Source: Mariannaea sp. PMI_226
Taxonomy: Eukaryota > Ascomycota > Sordariomycetes > Hypocreales > Nectriaceae
DNA length: 64,000 nucleotides
Direction of reading: 5' to 3'
Assembly (NCBI GenBank): GCA_024336345.1
Contig: JANFOG010000010.1
Coordinates: 1,488,001-1,552,000, forward strand
Shown here: positions 43,148 through 55,615 of the stretch, piece by piece
How the letters are laid out: every line of letters begins with the position of its first letter
Numbering within the stretch: the stretch's first letter is position 1
Notes under the pieces: generated by a model
Seen by the model: only the letters and a program-made list of their open reading frames with translations
Told to the model about the DNA's origin: nothing
The model's database searches: none
Position numbers and translations under genes: made by a program

Positions 43148-44653
43148 ATGGCCCAACCATACCCTTTGCCATCAATTGCTAGCCTCGAAGGCGCCTCACG
43201 GGAAACTGTTGAAGCGGACGCCCCGTCTCTCCTCCCACTCTTTGACAAACACCTCTCTCTCTCGGCCTTCACGCGCTCCACGGCCAGCTTCCAAGATGTG
43301 TGCCAGACATGCAATATCAACATTACCATCCAGCCCCTGGCGGTATTACGCCCTCGCACAGAAAACGAAGTAAGCTCTGTTGTGGCGTATTGCGCTGGGC
43401 ACTCACCACGCATTCCAGTTGCGGTCCTGAGCGGTGGCCACAGCATGTGGGGGACATGTCTAGTGCAGGATGGCATTGTAATTGACCTGCGTGCTTTGGA
43501 ACACGTTGAGGTCGCTGAGGATAAATCTTTTGCTCGCATTGGTGGAGGCATCACTGGCGGTGCGCTCAATACAAAGCTGGAATCTGTGGGTTTAAGCACT
43601 CCTACAGGCTTCTGTACTGGTGTTGGTTATGCTGGGTGGGCTCTGGGCGGCGGTTACGGCGTATTGCAGGGTAAATATGGCCTTGGATGCGACCAGATCC
43701 TTGCTGCCAGAGTAGTAGCGGCCTCTGGCGAAGTGGTCGACACCAAGGACGACCCGGAGCTGCTGTGGGCACTGCGCGGTGCCGGAAACGGAAACTTTGG
43801 AGTGGTGGTCGAGTTGACGATCAAGGTCTACCCCCAGCCAGCGATGCTGGCAGGAAATATCGCCTTCTCTATGGCAGACGGCCAGAGTGTGTTCGCAAAG
43901 TTCCAAGAGTCTATCACAGAAGAATTTCCAGATGAATTCTCAGGAGATTTCCTTTGTGGCTATGTGCCTGGGCTCGGGCCTTCCATTCTGATGTTGTACA
44001 CCTGGGTGCAAGAGAATGATGACCTCACCAAAGCGAAGGCTCACCTGGAGAAATTTCAGGAAATTGGTAATGTGCTACTGAATACTGTCGCTGAGAGTAA
44101 GTCTCGAGGAAAACACCCCCATTTCCTTTTCAATTCGAGCTAAACTGACGAAAATATCGTAGCCACCCCGGCACAGTTCGCCTCTTCGTTGGACCCGGTC
44201 ACCTCAATTCGACTCTCGTACCATTTCCGCACTCGTACCGTAAAAGGAATCACCCCGGAGCTTGTTCAGATCTTTCAAGACGTTGAATGCCCTGTTGGGC
44301 CAAGTCACATCATCTCTCACCACGCCCATGGAGCGGCCATCAAGCCGGACCCGACGTCGTGCTTCCCCATCCGGACTCCTCACATTGTCCTCGGTATCGG
44401 AGCTGCGCCACCTCCCCCTCATGGGGAGGGAAGCCAACAAATGGATGAAGCAAGGGCGTATTCAGACACTCTAGCTACCACCATTAAGGAAAAGGGACTG
44501 GCATTGGACCGCGCGTACATGAACTTCTCACCTCCCGAAGAGCATGACACTGCACTATTTTACGGAACTGAAGCGACGGAGAGACTGAGAGCTCTCAAGA
44601 AGAAGTATGATGGTGAGAATCTTTTCCTCAAGGCTTATCCTCCGCTTGTATGA
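43148..44653 (+). CDS. FAD-linked oxidase, berberine-bridge-enzyme (BBE) type with bicovalent flavin
   Basis: Flavoprotein oxidase or dehydrogenase of the FAD_binding_4/BBE family, commonly acting on sugars or natural products. Exons 43148-44096 and 44163-44653 give 479 aa. ATG at 43148. FAD domain: SGGHSMWG with His98, the 8-alpha-histidyl attachment site; IGGGITGGAL; and TGFCTGVGYAGWALGGGYG with Cys156, the 6-S-cysteinyl site, so the flavin is expected to be bicovalent. The substrate domain follows with short BBE-like ends (ALKKKYDGENLF) but without the usual Asn-rich tail. There is no clear signal peptide, unlike many BBE enzymes, so it may be intracellular. It is isolated by kilobases on both sides, so its partners cannot be guessed. 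Confidence 0.87.
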
Positions 44654-47193
44654 GAGCGATGGAATATTAAACTAGAATTGAAACCATGTTTCTTCTTCCC
44701 CCCTGGTGTTGAGACTGGAATACGTCGTGTTGGCCTCGATAGAGAACAATGGGCAATCAATAGAATAACAACAATCTCAAATACGTGACTGAAATGGCTG
44801 AATACAAGCCCCTGTTTGCGTTTAAGACTCTTTGTGTAGTGATAGTTTGGTTGCATTTTTGTGCTAGATATTTATCGAAGATATAGCTGGCACTCCATTG
44901 GAGGGGTGAAAACGTAAAAATGTTTTTGAGTGAGTCCATTGTAAGAACTTGAGGACTCTAAAATGTTCACACAAGACAAATATGTTTTTCGAAAGGATAA
45001 CCCTTTTTTGTGTATGACAATGTACAATAGGTAGGTAGCATGTGTGTTGTGGTTCATCCCCCAATTCACCACTGACATGCGGAAATAGATGAAGCTAGGA
45101 GCCACCCGCTTGACAAGGACACCAAGAGACGGCACGCTACATATTTAAAAAAAAAAGTGTGGTCCTATGTTATTATTCATGACAAGGCTAAAGATAGTTT
45201 CTATACAACTTCATGCTAGTGCATAATACTTTAAAGTATCTAAACGTAATATGCACATGCTACCGAGTACGAAGCAATTCACCGATATCGCCTCTTTGTG
45301 CCACATTACTCAGCCCTGCAACGGCACATCCGGTTCTGAGCTAATGGATGCATGCTAGCGAGTCAAGCAGTCCCAAAAAGGGACTTTGGTCAGTGGTACC
45401 ACAGAAGTCGATGGAAACTGCACAAAGATCAGAGGGGGAAAAAATCAATAAAAAAAAAAGATCCCAGCGGATGTGGTGAGAGTTACTTGTCTCTCAACTT
45501 GGATGTTAATTACTGATCGTTTGCTGCTAGCTCCTAGTGAATGGGTTAGCGATATGAAACCAGTGTTTCTAGGTTGGGCGGCTTCTAATTTTGCCCTTAT
45601 AACCTTATTGGGGCGGGCGAATAGATAGCTGTTACAAAACCGCCTGTCATTATTTACGGTGCCTAGATAGTCTTCTCTGTATAGGTATACAATAAGCAAG
45701 GCATTACTGTGTACAATAGCACAGGAAGAGATAAAACCCAAACTCCTACCCGTAGGCACTAGACGAATCCAGTATTTGCTCGGCAGCTCAGCCGAGAGAG
45801 GCGTGGGCTTGAAGGGCGGCGTCGTCTCCACCATCCGAATCCGAGTCTGACCCCCTCAGAGTTTTTTTTGCCCAGGTGCTTGACGTGGATTTAAGCGTCT
45901 GACAATTAGCTAATTATGCCGAACATGCCTTCGCCACAGTGATAAACTGCTGAAGCATCACAACGTTACGGCAGAAAGGCATCTCCAAAATGGGAGGTGT
46001 TGAAGAGATGAGCAAAGGAGAACGATGGCAAGGGACACCGCGTTGCGGAGGAAGTAACATCATCGAACAGACATTGTACAGATATCGTACCTACAGAGAA
46101 CCATCATTAGTGATGGCTCGCTACCAACAAGAACCCACACACCGCCGCCCAAATTTATAAGCGTTCCGTGCAATTGAGCCTCACTAGGATATCGAAGCAC
46201 TCTACGCCAATGTAGCGAATATTCCCAAATCCCAAAAACAAAAAAGAAAATAATAATCAACTAGACTGACTAAGGAAGGGACTTCCAACTGCGTCAAAAT
46301 GGTTACGAGTTCACTGGGTGCAGCTACCATTACTCTCCGCCAGTGCTCTCCGCCAGTATTATGCAAAATGGGCGCTTAAAGTGCCAATTGATTAGGTACT
46401 GTAGGTGCCTGGACGAACGAGTCACCCAGCCGTTTGATCAACCATCGTCCCAAAGGCCTCTATAAGCCCCCTATTATACCACATCTCAGAGTGGATAAAT
46501 TTAGGGGGCCTAGGTTAGTTTGGGCTGCTATTACGGAGTAGAACCCACTGAAGTCCCTCCTGGACTAGACCTTCCGGCTTATGTGATAACGTACCCGATT
46601 GCTTTCTGTCATGACGTCTTGCTGTGACAAGGTAGCAGCAACAACAAAAAAAAAAGGTGGGTAAGGGAATCAGACTATCCCTCGGTTACTTTGAATTTCT
46701 TACCAATCTTTGGAAGGGCGTGGTCAGTCGCTGCAAAAACATTGTGTCAGTAACTCCAAGTTGTCGTCTATCACTTTCTATCCTGTTGCTTGACATGCAT
46801 TCCCTTGTTCGTTAGTCTATTGCTATTCTAGGAACAGGATGGCTTGTCTTCTTAGCCCTCGGGCACTCCAGTTTTGTCGTCTTGATGATGACCACATTCT
46901 ACAATCTATTCCCCCCCATGTGGTATAGGCCGATGGCGGTATTCGCATTTCCCCGGATCCGAATTGCCTAGCTCTTGGTTGCGCTGGTTGACTTGATGCC
47001 GCAGCAGATGTGCTGATGGAGCATGCCCAGACAGTCTTGCAGATAAATAATTGCTGCTTGCCTCGCTGCTCATCTGCTGCCATGTTCCTAGATTTCACCA
47101 TAGTCTCAAGTTGTACCCCTAATACACCAGATACGCCTACACCTCTTCTGCAAATCTCGTCCACACCCGCCATCAGGAAACTTCTTTATCATC
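44654..47193. other. 2.5-kb gene-poor region
   Basis: No gene supported with confidence. An ATG-started minus-strand frame at 45834-45445 has a first-exon-like, GC-rich start (noted as a finding). A short direct repeat CTCTCCGCCAGT occurs twice near 46333-46358. The remainder is AT-rich with poly-A/T runs. Confidence 0.5.
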
Positions 47194-47948
47194 ATGTCCG
47201 CGGACAGAACTCTCGTTGTCATTGGTGCCGGTCCCGGCATCGGACGAAGCGTCGCCAGCACCTTCTCTTCCAACCGTTTCAGCAAGATTGCCCTTGTGGC
47301 TCGACGAGAGGAGTCTCTCCAGGCTGAGAAGTCCTCCCTAGAGAAGACATCCACCCGTGCCGTCACCGTCAAGACCTATGTCGTTGACGTTTCTGATGGC
47401 GATGCCCTGGTCAGCGCCATGGACAAGATCGAAGCTGATCTTGGCCAGCCCGAGGTTATCTTTTACAACGCCGCTCGCGTTCTCCCCAGCATGCTCTTCG
47501 AGCATCCCGTTGCCGACATTGAGCTAGATTTCAAGGTATGGTCCACCACTGGATCCCTGCTTCACTCCCACCTGTAAGACTCACATGATCGCAGATCACC
47601 GTCACATCAATGTACAAGCTTGCTGGCCGAGAGATCCCTCGGCTCGTGGATCTGGCCAAGTCGGATCCCACGTCAGAGCCAGGCTTCCTTGTCACTAGCT
47701 CTCTGTTGCCATCCGATCCCATTCCTGAGCTGTTCGCCCTCTCACTCACCAAGGGAGCCCAGTGGAACCTTGCCAACTCGCTTCACAAGCGATTCAAGAA
47801 AGATAGAGTGTGCATTGGCGCGATGATTGTTGGCGGGCCTGTGTCCCCCGAGGAGCCTAGCCGCAACCCTGACAACATTGCGAAGAAGACCTGGGAGTGG
47901 TATGCCTCGTCGCATGAGACCCGACCTTTCGAGGTTGAGATTTTGTAG
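47194..47948 (+). CDS. short-chain dehydrogenase/reductase-like protein lacking the catalytic Tyr
   Basis: Exons 47194-47535 and 47595-47948 give 231 aa. The Rossmann nucleotide-binding site GAGPGIG is near residues 11-17, with ALVARREE for the cofactor ribose or phosphate (Arg-Arg suggests NADP) and YNAARVLP in place of the usual NAG. The classical S...YxxxK is not kept: at the expected place the sequence is LFALSLTKGAQ, with Lys present but Leu where the Tyr should be. The subfamily may bind cofactor without classic reductase chemistry. The protein is short for an SDR, ending PFEVEIL. It lies alone in a gene-poor stretch. Confidence 0.8.
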
Positions 47949-49046
47949 ATACAAGGAGAAACTGTTGACAGTAGAACAAAAAAAAAAATGTATACCCCTT
48001 CTAACGCACGACGGGAAATCACTAGGTTTTTTTTGTCCCACCTTTGATGCTCCGACACGCTTCTATGAGATAGGCGATACGACGATATTGAGGCTCAATT
48101 CCTATTCCCGTCCTATCTGGTAACGAGATCATGCAAAAAAAGTCAATCATACAATACTATGTGCCAGAGGCGGAAGCTTTGTAATCTTGGTTCAGAGACT
48201 ATCGTATGTAGGTAGCTATCATAAATCGGGACTTTTTTCTCTCTTTCAGATCTGAACAGAGCACGCGTAGTTGGTGGCTTACCTGCAAAAAGTCTCGTCC
48301 CCGTTAGTCATTATCTGATGTATGGAGTTTGCGCTGATAGATACTGCGATTTTATAGGTTCTAACGACGTCGTCAAATAGAGCCAACTGTCTCGATGCTT
48401 AATGACACTAAATGCACGGTGAAGGAATGTTCGCAAATCGATCTCGCTTATGTGATTTACAACTTGATGGGCACAACACCTGGGAAGCCTGACCATATGC
48501 GACACTTTATGAGTTCTATCAGTGAAATTAGCTTCTGCCACTGGGATGCAGTTTCCATGGTACTGTTACCATGGAACAGGTCGAAGGCCCCCGTATCCCA
48601 TCTCTCCTCAGCAACTTGATCGAAACAAATAGACGATTCTTAAATACTCCATTGAAATTCAACATAGGAGAGCCCGTGAAATGCTGAGAGGAAAGTTTAC
48701 CAAATCTTTGCTACCTGCTTGAAGCGCCGGGATGGCAGAGATTTGTGGATAAAATTGTTGGAGCATTTTGGTACCAACTACGATAAACTAACATCCAAGA
48801 CTTTAATGAGAATGATTTTAAAAAATTGCTGAGAAAGGTAATTGTGGGTTTACTATAGGTTCACTATGGGTTCTATAAATGAGATATCTCCTCTATTATT
48901 TTTCAATTTTGATGAAACGCCCTGATGGCAGTGGAAAACGTTTTTTAAACATTGTCCGACTAATGGTTAAGTAGCTATTATTACAGATGAAGGTTAGAAT
49001 TTCATAGTCTTACTGTTACACCTCCCCCTTGCTGCAGTGGTATTCA
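47949..49046. other. intergenic region with possible transposase scrap
   Basis: 1.1 kb. Mostly AT-rich with poly-A/T runs. A fragment around 48842-48970 can be read as a decayed DDE-transposase-like piece (see finding). No intact gene. Confidence 0.45.
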
Positions 49047-50280
49047 TCAATTATAGTTGATCAGCTCTGCTTCCTCCGGGCCCAATACCAATTGGTTAGT
49101 CGGAGTATATACCGACCATGCTATACTCTTGGTGAGAAACCCAGATAGGCCCAGCATATTGAGCCCACCTCGAGCTGTCACCATCTTGATAATTCCGCTA
49201 CAGTGGGTCAAATATGCAGATATATCTCCTTCAAAAAACTGAAATATATAATTTAGCTTGTGCACTTTGAAGTTTAATTTGTTGACATAAATTAACATAC
49301 GGATTCAGATGCCAGGATCAAAGCGAGGGAGATGGTCGTATCATCAGCTACCTCTTGCGAAGCAATGGCATCCTTGGCCATACTCAGGCATGTAAGCCGA
49401 TATTGCAGCTTCTGTATAGCGAATCGGTGTGTGCGATCATTATTCGTAGTTGCTGCATAGTTGCGGCAGGCAACATGGAAGATGGCGGCCATCAAGCTGG
49501 GCTGCGTCATTGCATAGGGCACCCAGAGGTCTCTCATCGAGTCCTGGAATTCTTTATCGGATTCCTTGTGATAGCATGACGAATAACCATTGAGAATAAC
49601 ATAGTTTAGATCTTTACAAAGAAACGAAAATGGTTAGTTTCTGAATTCACAAGTGAGGGAAGGGCAAAGAAAATATCATAATGAGCATGGCAGGTGATGG
49701 GGAACAGGAATTGAAGAAACATACAATAGTCGAACAAGTATTGCTCATCATCAGAGAGAGCGCGCGCAAATCCCTGGCTGGAATCTTTGCGAGCGCCACC
49801 GATTAGTTGTATCGGGTTGAACTCCCATTGCCTTTGCGAATCGGTCGATGTAGAACGTGACCAGGATGCTTGTTTCGGGGCAAGCAAACGAAGTCCGCCG
49901 GCGCGTTTCCAAGGAAGACGCTGTGAAGCCGTAGCTTGGTCGTCGCCGCTGTGATATTCTTCCTCAGACGAGATCAAGGTTGTCTCTGGTGTCGCCGACG
50001 GAGGAAACATGATTACTTGATGAGATTGTAGCTTGCGCTCCTGTCGCGCAGCTCGTGAATGCCTAGCCACATGAGATCTGATAAGACTAAGACTATGTGC
50101 ACTCGTGGTGTCGTCTGGATGTGTGGTGTTGATGAATCTGATCATGGGGTGCTCGCGATTGTTGTTCTTGCTGGTGGACTTGGCAGCTTGGTTATTTGAC
50201 CGCCTCCCGCGTCCTCTTCTCACCAGGACTTGCGAGGAGGAGGCACCTGTTGGCGGCTCGGTAAACTGATTTGATGCCAT
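49047..50280 (-). CDS. Fungal_trans_2-like regulator without zinc cluster (possibly truncated)
   Basis: Minus-strand exons 50280-49725, 49611-49301 and 49238-49047 give 352 aa. The N-terminus is basic (VLVRRGRGRRSNN, AT-hook-like) with no zinc cluster. It continues with IRFINTTHPDD and HVARHSRAARQER, a block commonly seen at the start of zinc-cluster-less fungal regulators of this type. The C-terminal part carries the Fungal_trans_2-style EQYLFDYYLNYV (across intron 1), LWVPYAMTQPSLMAAIFHVA, and HCSGIIKMVTARGGL. It ends at 49047 soon after AWSVYTPTN, earlier than usual relatives, so either the 3' end is truncated or a further intron was missed. Function unknown; presumed nuclear. Confidence 0.68.
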
Positions 50281-50676
50281 TGTTAGGATTTTAGGTCGAT
50301 TGTTGATGGAATGAATTCATTGCGCGGAAAACGAATCCAGAGTTTAAAAGCAAGGTGTGACATAATGAGCCGAGTGAGACAGCTGATTCGGACTTTACGT
50401 GTGGATGGCGAATTGTGGCTTGGCTTCCAACTTGAATCTGACTCAGCCATTAAAGTTCCCAGCGATCGCTCCAATCCGTCTAGCGCGATGGGAACATTAT
50501 GGAGTAGAGAGGCACATTGTAATATTTCTGTTGCCTGTATTGGTAGGATTTAATATAAAGCTCATAAGATACTTGGCCAGGATGTCATCCATCGACACAA
50601 TTCCCACTTCATTGAGGACGGCTACGAATCATGCAAATGCCTGATTGTAGCCTCTAGATATGGGTTTCTCTTTTGA
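50281..50676. other. intergenic spacer
   Basis: 396 bp upstream of the regulator and downstream of the epimerase-type reductase. No gene seen. Confidence 0.5.
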
Positions 50677-51843
50677 TTACAAGTTTTTGTGCTTCACGAT
50701 GAAGTCAACCGTTTCTGTGACACTCGCCTCCAGACTAATCCAGTCACGCTCAGCCCACTTCTTGATTAAGCTGGGAGCGATGTTGTTTTCGATTGTATAT
50801 GCCATGGCAGGCTTGTCTGGGAGGAAGTTCGCGGCAAATTGGCGGTTTGGGTAAGCTTTGCGCAAGATATCGAGGCAGTCATCCCAGTTATAGGAACCGG
50901 CGAGGACCTGAATGCGTTGGTTCTTCACGTCCGGATCAAGAGCGGCAGCAACATGGATCACTGCAACATCAGTGACATGCGAATAATACACTGCGCACAC
51001 AAAGTAGCGGGTTATTAGCTCATTCTCCGAACATCTCTAGGTCTTCATCCAAGATTTCTCCAAATAGCTTGAGCGGAAATTAAGGAGTGCGGAAAGGGGT
51101 AACTCACTAGCTGTTGTCGAGAGGGCAGCCGTGTTGCCAAGATACAGTTGCTCGAGAAGTTGCGGAGGCACTGATCGAAGGTGCTGATCACTTCGAATAT
51201 CTCCTATGATCACGCATGGGCTGACAGAATTCACAACCCAAGAGGGTTTCTCGTCCTCAACAAACTTCCATACTGCCTTCTCTGCCTCCACCTTCGAAGC
51301 ACAGTATACGGGTATGGCACGGCTGGCGTCGTATGGAGGGGGTGCCCAGGCAGCCTGGAGGGCTGCCTCGTTCCACGTATCCAGGTTTGTGATGGTTTGA
51401 GTAACTCCGGGAGCCGGGAAGGTAGCAGCCCAAAAGCTGGAAGTGAAGACAAAGCGTTTCACTGACGGTTCCCGAGCCGCAGACCGGCAAACGGTCAATG
51501 CCGCCTCAACAGTTGCAGGGATCGCAACATTGGGGTCTGGATCGAAGGCACTAATGATGGCGACGTGGATCACCGCCGAAACACCCTTAACAGCATCATC
51601 AAAGGCGTTGGGAACGCTCGTGTCGGCAACAACCAGCTCAAATTCACCACGTTTGACGTGTGAAGAGACGATTTCATCATCTAATAGCCACTGCGCAGAG
51701 GCCTTATTGCGGACAGAACCACGTACTTTGTAGCCTCTCTTGAGCAATTCAATGACGATATGGCCACCAGTGTAGCCATTCGCAGCAGTGACTAGCACCC
51801 ACGATCCCTCAGGGATGGCTGTAACTTTATTGCCGGCAGCCAT
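50677..51843 (-). CDS. NAD(P)-dependent epimerase/dehydratase-family reductase (aldehyde/ketone reductase type)
   Basis: Extended SDR, close in pattern to Gre2/aldehyde reductase II enzymes that reduce carbonyls with NADPH. Minus-strand exons 51843-51108 and 50990-50677 give 349 aa. ATG at 51843. Cofactor motif VTAANGYTGGHI near residues 18-29, RGSVRN for the NADPH phosphate, HVAIISAFDPD, FTSSFWA, and the catalytic YCASK (Tyr-x3-Lys) near residue 175. The 117-nt intron joins NTAALSTTA to MYYSHVTDVAVIHVAAALD, the usual D-V-A-x-x-H-V-A block. Note the cofactor loop A-A-N-G-Y in place of the usual G-x-x-G-F/Y. Same strand as the following regulator gene, 396 bp apart. Confidence 0.86.
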
Positions 51844-53720
51844 GATTATGGGTTGTTTTATATCAAGATAAAAATGAAGAGAAGGAGTAACAATTGAGTG
51901 CCGTATGTAACTGGGGAATCTCGGGACGAGAGAAGGTGCTGATAGAAATGTGCTTCTTGCCCTTCTTTATAGTCTTGATAGTCGCGACGCATCGATGGCG
52001 ACAGCGTGCACGTCAGATCCAAGATTTGAAATCCCCTTTGATATATAATCCATTATGAATGTACGATACTCAAAGAATTGAGAGTTTATTGGTATTCGCA
52101 AATACCTGATCTGGAATGATTCCATATTCCGGCACTGGGGATGCCGATGAACCCATACCAGAATACAAGAGTCTGACCTAAGATGAACCATTTTTCTCAG
52201 CCCAATATTATATTACGTGTAATATGATGAGAGCGCTGGAGACTAGCCAATGATGCGAGGGTTTCAAAAGCCAAGCAAATTCCAATTTTGGTCTAGCGCT
52301 CACTCACATCCAATTCGTCACTATTACCAACCAACTATAATATTCACTCCAAACGAACTACCTTGATGCGACGGAGATTTATCTTTCCGGGACTAATCTG
52401 TACAGGGAGTAATGATTGTAATGATGGAACTCGAGGACACGATCTTCTAGAACAGGGATGAGAAGGCCAAACAACTCCAACAGTATAAGAATTCTCTGCT
52501 TGTTGATACAATATTTATTGACATTGATCTTTAGCAAAAGCAGTAAGCAGTGCGTAAAGTGGTTTTTTAGCCCACTAAATAGGCTTAGGAACGAGGGTGG
52601 TCTACAAGAAAAGGGGACAGAGGATCGACCCCATGTTGTGACAACTTCCTGAAGGGGCCAAAGGGACATTCGTCTCGGATGCTGTGCCACATAGCAAGTT
52701 GTGGTGCTTATTATGTACCATGGCGCAGACCTGTGGCGCTTATCTTAAAGATATCGATAAGATTACTGATGAGTAAGTAAATTCCTTCATTCCTTTGGAT
52801 TGACTGATTTGATAAGTTAACGTGTTGAAGATGCTGTACCTCCTGAACTTTTGCCTACCACCTCCCTTCAAGCGATGCAAGCCTTCATTCAACCCATATC
52901 TTTATAGCCCATATCATCTACCCTTGCATTACTGTGGTACATTTATGTATTGACGAATGCTACGAATGCTATCTTTGATGCACAAACTGTACGGAGAGAT
53001 ATGTCTCAGTTCTTGGGCGGAGGACGGAACAGATGTTCCGAACTTCTTGCGGGAAAGTGCTTTTTTTTTTTTTTCACATTGTTCACTCAGCCAATCAGCA
53101 GCAAGTTATTTCTCGATGCCGAGTGAGATGGGGGAAGGTGGACCAAAAACGAAGTACTGATAGAGATCTATACCCAATCTGGTCACATTACCCGACGAAC
53201 GCTCTCAGCACCGGCACTTCGTGATGGATTCGTTCCCAGTACACGCGAACTGGCTGATCATCGCCTGTCGTGAGGGTCTGTGACAGAACATTGAAGGAAA
53301 TTCATCTTCTTGTTCAAGACTGGTTGACGTCAATTTGTGTGTTGTAATCTCAGCAGAAGCCCCCAACAGACGACACATGCAACCAACACACACGTCGTGT
53401 TTTCAAACATTCACCAGCGTTCTTATCCCCGAGTCAGTCCTGTATCTGTGGCTCCTCATATGTCACCTCCGATCCCAATAACGGATCCTCCACCGATTTG
53501 GTAAAGCCTCAACGAGTTCAACCCCGTTCACACTTGCACATATTGCATCCCCACCGCCCCCCCAAGAAAACGCGGGGAAGGGTTCTGCATCCAGGGCCCC
53601 CAGGGACACTTCAACTCTGCCCTGCGCTCTTTAACTCATTCTTGCGCATTGTCAACTGGGTCAACTCGTTAACTACTGACATTGCGACACTAATCAACCC
53701 TGCATATATATCTTTCCCCA
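51844..53720. other. 1.9-kb intergenic region
   Basis: Separates divergent genes (reductase to the left, Zn2Cys6 to the right). No gene supported; a poly-T run at 53062-53074 and C-rich 5' leader sequence at about 53545-53610 are the only textures noted. Confidence 0.5.
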
Positions 53721-55560
53721 ATGGAGATAGCCCCAATCAGCAAACCCCCCGACTTCTCCAACTCGAGACCTCGGCCCCGTCGTACGCGCGATGGGTGTTG
53801 GAACTGTAGAAGCCGGTACAGTACTCATGTGTGCATCTTCGGTGATCACAACTAGCTGACACGAAAATAGGAAGAAGAAGTGCGGTTCTGAGACCTTTCC
53901 ATGTCCGAGCTGCGTTAGACTCGGCCTCAAGTGTGAGCGCGAGACGAGACTCATCTGGGAGGATGATGCGCGCAGAGCTGGGATGAAGAGACGAGGTCCG
54001 CAAAAACAGTCAATTGAAGGAAAGTCACCACAACGCGGCTCATCAAATCCGTCGCAGACAGCCTCGCGTACTGGCGAATTAAGGCCAAAGTCAGTGAACA
54101 GGTCTGGAAGACCACCAAGAAATGTGCTGTCGAAACGTGATGGTGCAGGGCCATCACACCACACCCACACGTTACCGCGTCCTTGGGGTATCCCGGCGTG
54201 GCCATTTGAGCTGGATGAAATAGAGAATAAACTCCTGGATCACTACATACAGCGCTTCTCGAGGGAGTACCCTGCATGTTCAGGCCCTGCGAACCCATTC
54301 TTACGCATCTTCCTTCCTCTGTCCATGCAGAGCCGGACAGTACTGGACGCAATGCTGGCGCTCAGCGGCGTACAAAGCTGGGAGAATGGAAGCTTCCTTT
54401 TCCCAAATGCCATGCTCAAGCTCAGGCAGCGGGCATTGAAAGGCTGTGTCGAAATGACCAAGGAGCTAATAGCTCAAGGACAGCCTTGCGAGCTCATACA
54501 CAAGCCTGCGCAGTCGTCGCCGAATTTGGAGATGTTCATACCCATATCCTCGGGAGAGTCCAATATCCCCCGAACAGTCAACTTCCTCCGTCTCCTAGCA
54601 AGCTGCGTTCTACTCCTCCTCTATGAGAAGCTGGCGGGAGAAGGGGATAGAACAGGATCCCCTCATCTTCACTTCTTCGCTCGGGTTGTGCCTAATCAGC
54701 TGGTCCACGCTACTGCATCCGAGTCTGGGCAGGACTCTGAATCACGCGAATGGAGCGAAGCATATCATTTCTTCTCGAACCTCTTTTTTTATAACGACCT
54801 CGTCCAGTCTACCTCGTTGGGCACACCTACGCTATCAAATTTCTACCTCAGTGACACGGTGCTCTCTTGCCTAGGCTCTCATCCTCACAACCAGCAACAA
54901 CTCAGCGGACTAGATCTTGGCCGGTTCTACTTCCCGCATCTGATAGCGAGGATCAGTCGCGGCGACTTAACCGTCACGGATACAGAAATCGCCGCCTGGG
55001 ATGGCCGCCTAGATTGGTTTCCCAGCTTCTCGCTTCTTCCACAGCCGACCAGACGGATATATCAGCACTTTCCCATCGACCAAGAGCAGTTTGTATTGCA
55101 GCCTGATTTTCGAGATTTGGGAAGCTTTATCGATATGACAAGTTTGTTGGATAGCGATGCCATCTCAGAGCTGTATCGCGTCGCAGCAGCAATCTACCGA
55201 AAACAACGCGTGTCGCAGGAAGCCGACGATGTCGGTGGCGCGACCGAGTGGGATGCTTTTGAGTTCGATAAGCCGACCTTGATGGGCAATCTGCCGTCTT
55301 GGGCAACCCAGCTCATTGGAGCTCTCACTACACCCTCGCCATACGACAATACTCTGCTTTGGCCAATTGGAATCATCGCAAAGGAGCTTACGGCAAACCA
55401 CCAGAACGAGCGAGATTGCGTTATAGCGAAGCTGGAGGCTTTAGAGCGACGCTTCAAGATGAAGAATTTTTGGCGCGTCAGGGAGCATTTAATTAGAAGC
55501 TGGACTATGAGGGACATTGGGCTGGAGTACGAAGATAACGAAGCTATTTTATTTGGCTAA
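53721..55560 (+). CDS. Zn2Cys6 transcription factor, Fungal_trans_2 type
   Basis: Exons 53721-53815 and 53871-55560 give 594 aa. Zinc cluster Cys26, 29, 36, 43, 46, 53 (C-x2-C-x6-C-x6-C-x2-C-x6-C), interrupted by the intron after the CRSR step. A basic/Ser-rich linker follows, then ENKLLDHYIQRFSREYP and FLRIFLPLSMQSRTVLDAMLALSG, the start of the PF11951-like domain; further along come RLLASCVLLLLYEKL and TQLIGALTTPSPYD. No membrane or signal segments; presumed nuclear. It ends only 55 bp from the 3' end of the oxygenase gene, to which it is convergent. A target cannot be assigned. Confidence 0.86.
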
Positions 55561-55615
55561 AGACAGAAGCAGCATAATAACGGACTACTATTATATACAA
55601 CTATCCACATTACCC

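Noticed and set aside
53498..53809. 103-codon frame upstream of the Zn2Cys6 gene
   Set aside because: Out of frame with and overlapping the true first exon (53721-53815); C-rich leader sequence only.
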